Positions 63,921 to 64,000 of a stretch of DNA of 64,000 bases are shown in pieces. Position numbers and translations under genes: made by a program. This DNA is from CAYNZP01 sp964401835 (lineage in GTDB: Bacteria > Planctomycetota > Phycisphaerae > SM23-33): the NCBI GenBank assembly GCA_964401835.1, contig CAYNZP010000006.1, forward strand, positions 80,572 to 144,571, read 5' to 3'. Within the stretch, counting starts at the first letter, position 1; each line of letters starts with the position of its first letter. Under the pieces are notes generated by a model, which was given only the letters and a program-made list of their open reading frames with translations, made no database searches and was not told where the DNA came from.

Positions 63921-64000
63921 GCCCCTGCCCAAAACTGCCCGAAACTGCCCGAAACTGCCCAATTCTGCCCGATTCTGCCCGATTCTGCCCAATTCTGCCC
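63921..64000. repeat. 10-bp tandem repeat array, cut by the window end
   Basis: About eight units of ten bases ending in CTGCCC, with two unit types (GAAACTGCCC and RATTCTGCCC). It begins after the upstream region of the dehydrogenase gene and continues beyond the window. Confidence 0.9.

Overview
The window looks like a chromosomal segment of an anaerobic or facultative planctomycete, most likely of the Phycisphaerae. The reasons are a PVC-type small basic protein gene (5546-5818), planctomycete-style tyrosine integrase features, a Porin_5-like outer-membrane protein, and house-keeping genes arranged in short operons. No taxon marker such as rRNA is present, so the assignment is inference.

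Layout. 1-18.8 kb is core chromosome: a type II fatty-acid/polyketide-like cassette (KS, KS-beta-like partner, two hotdog dehydratases, ACP), an aminotransferase, a DUF502-hpf-ptsN-ptsH-ptsI-DUF2344-rng operon, accD, a histidine-phosphatase-like protein that has lost its catalytic residues, rpe, pgk and gap. At 18.84 kb lies tRNA-Lys(CTT). A 6.9-kb integrative element (18.89-25.81 kb; integrase, XRE regulator, excisionase-like protein, DUF3987 protein, HtrA-TPR cargo) sits in its 3' end between perfect 25-bp att repeats. A third, 47-bp diverged copy of the tRNA 3' half lies at 61.95 kb. The 36 kb between 25.8 and 62.0 kb therefore looks like a second island behind the same tRNA. After it, a nucleotide-sugar dehydrogenase resumes core-like content, and the window ends in a 10-bp tandem repeat.

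The 36-kb island is a nearly self-contained anaerobic-respiration kit. It holds a Nap-type molybdoenzyme with NrfC/NrfD-like partners, TatC and TatA, molybdate uptake and Moco synthesis (moeA-moaA-modABC-moaC-MOSC/mog-mobBA) behind a probable Moco riboswitch, a complete Nqr sodium-pump operon, an ArrA-like molybdoenzyme with TorD chaperone, a porin, and a periplasmic sensor/histidine kinase/sigma-54 activator trio. A sigma-54 promoter and three repeated candidate activator sites precede the porin-arr operon.

The most unusual part is inside the nqr operon (41.8-50.7 kb). Between nqrE and nqrF lie an overlooked 49-codon gene, a PqqD-like carrier, a radical SAM enzyme and a UbiA prenyltransferase, and a polyprenyl diphosphate synthase leads the operon. 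The last 22 residues of the small peptide align without gaps with PqqA (W, K-P, D, Y-I in register), but the Glu needed for PQQ is Met. I infer a new ribosomal-peptide-derived, possibly prenylated, redox cofactor working with Nqr. The NqrA homologue also keeps two RnfC-like [4Fe-4S] motifs, and NqrD and the prenyltransferase share CxxCAS-type N-terminal extensions.

A second notable point is that attP lies inside the integrase gene. In the excised circle the frame continues into 67 further codons now stranded at the other end of the element, so integration shortens and excision restores the enzyme's C-terminus.
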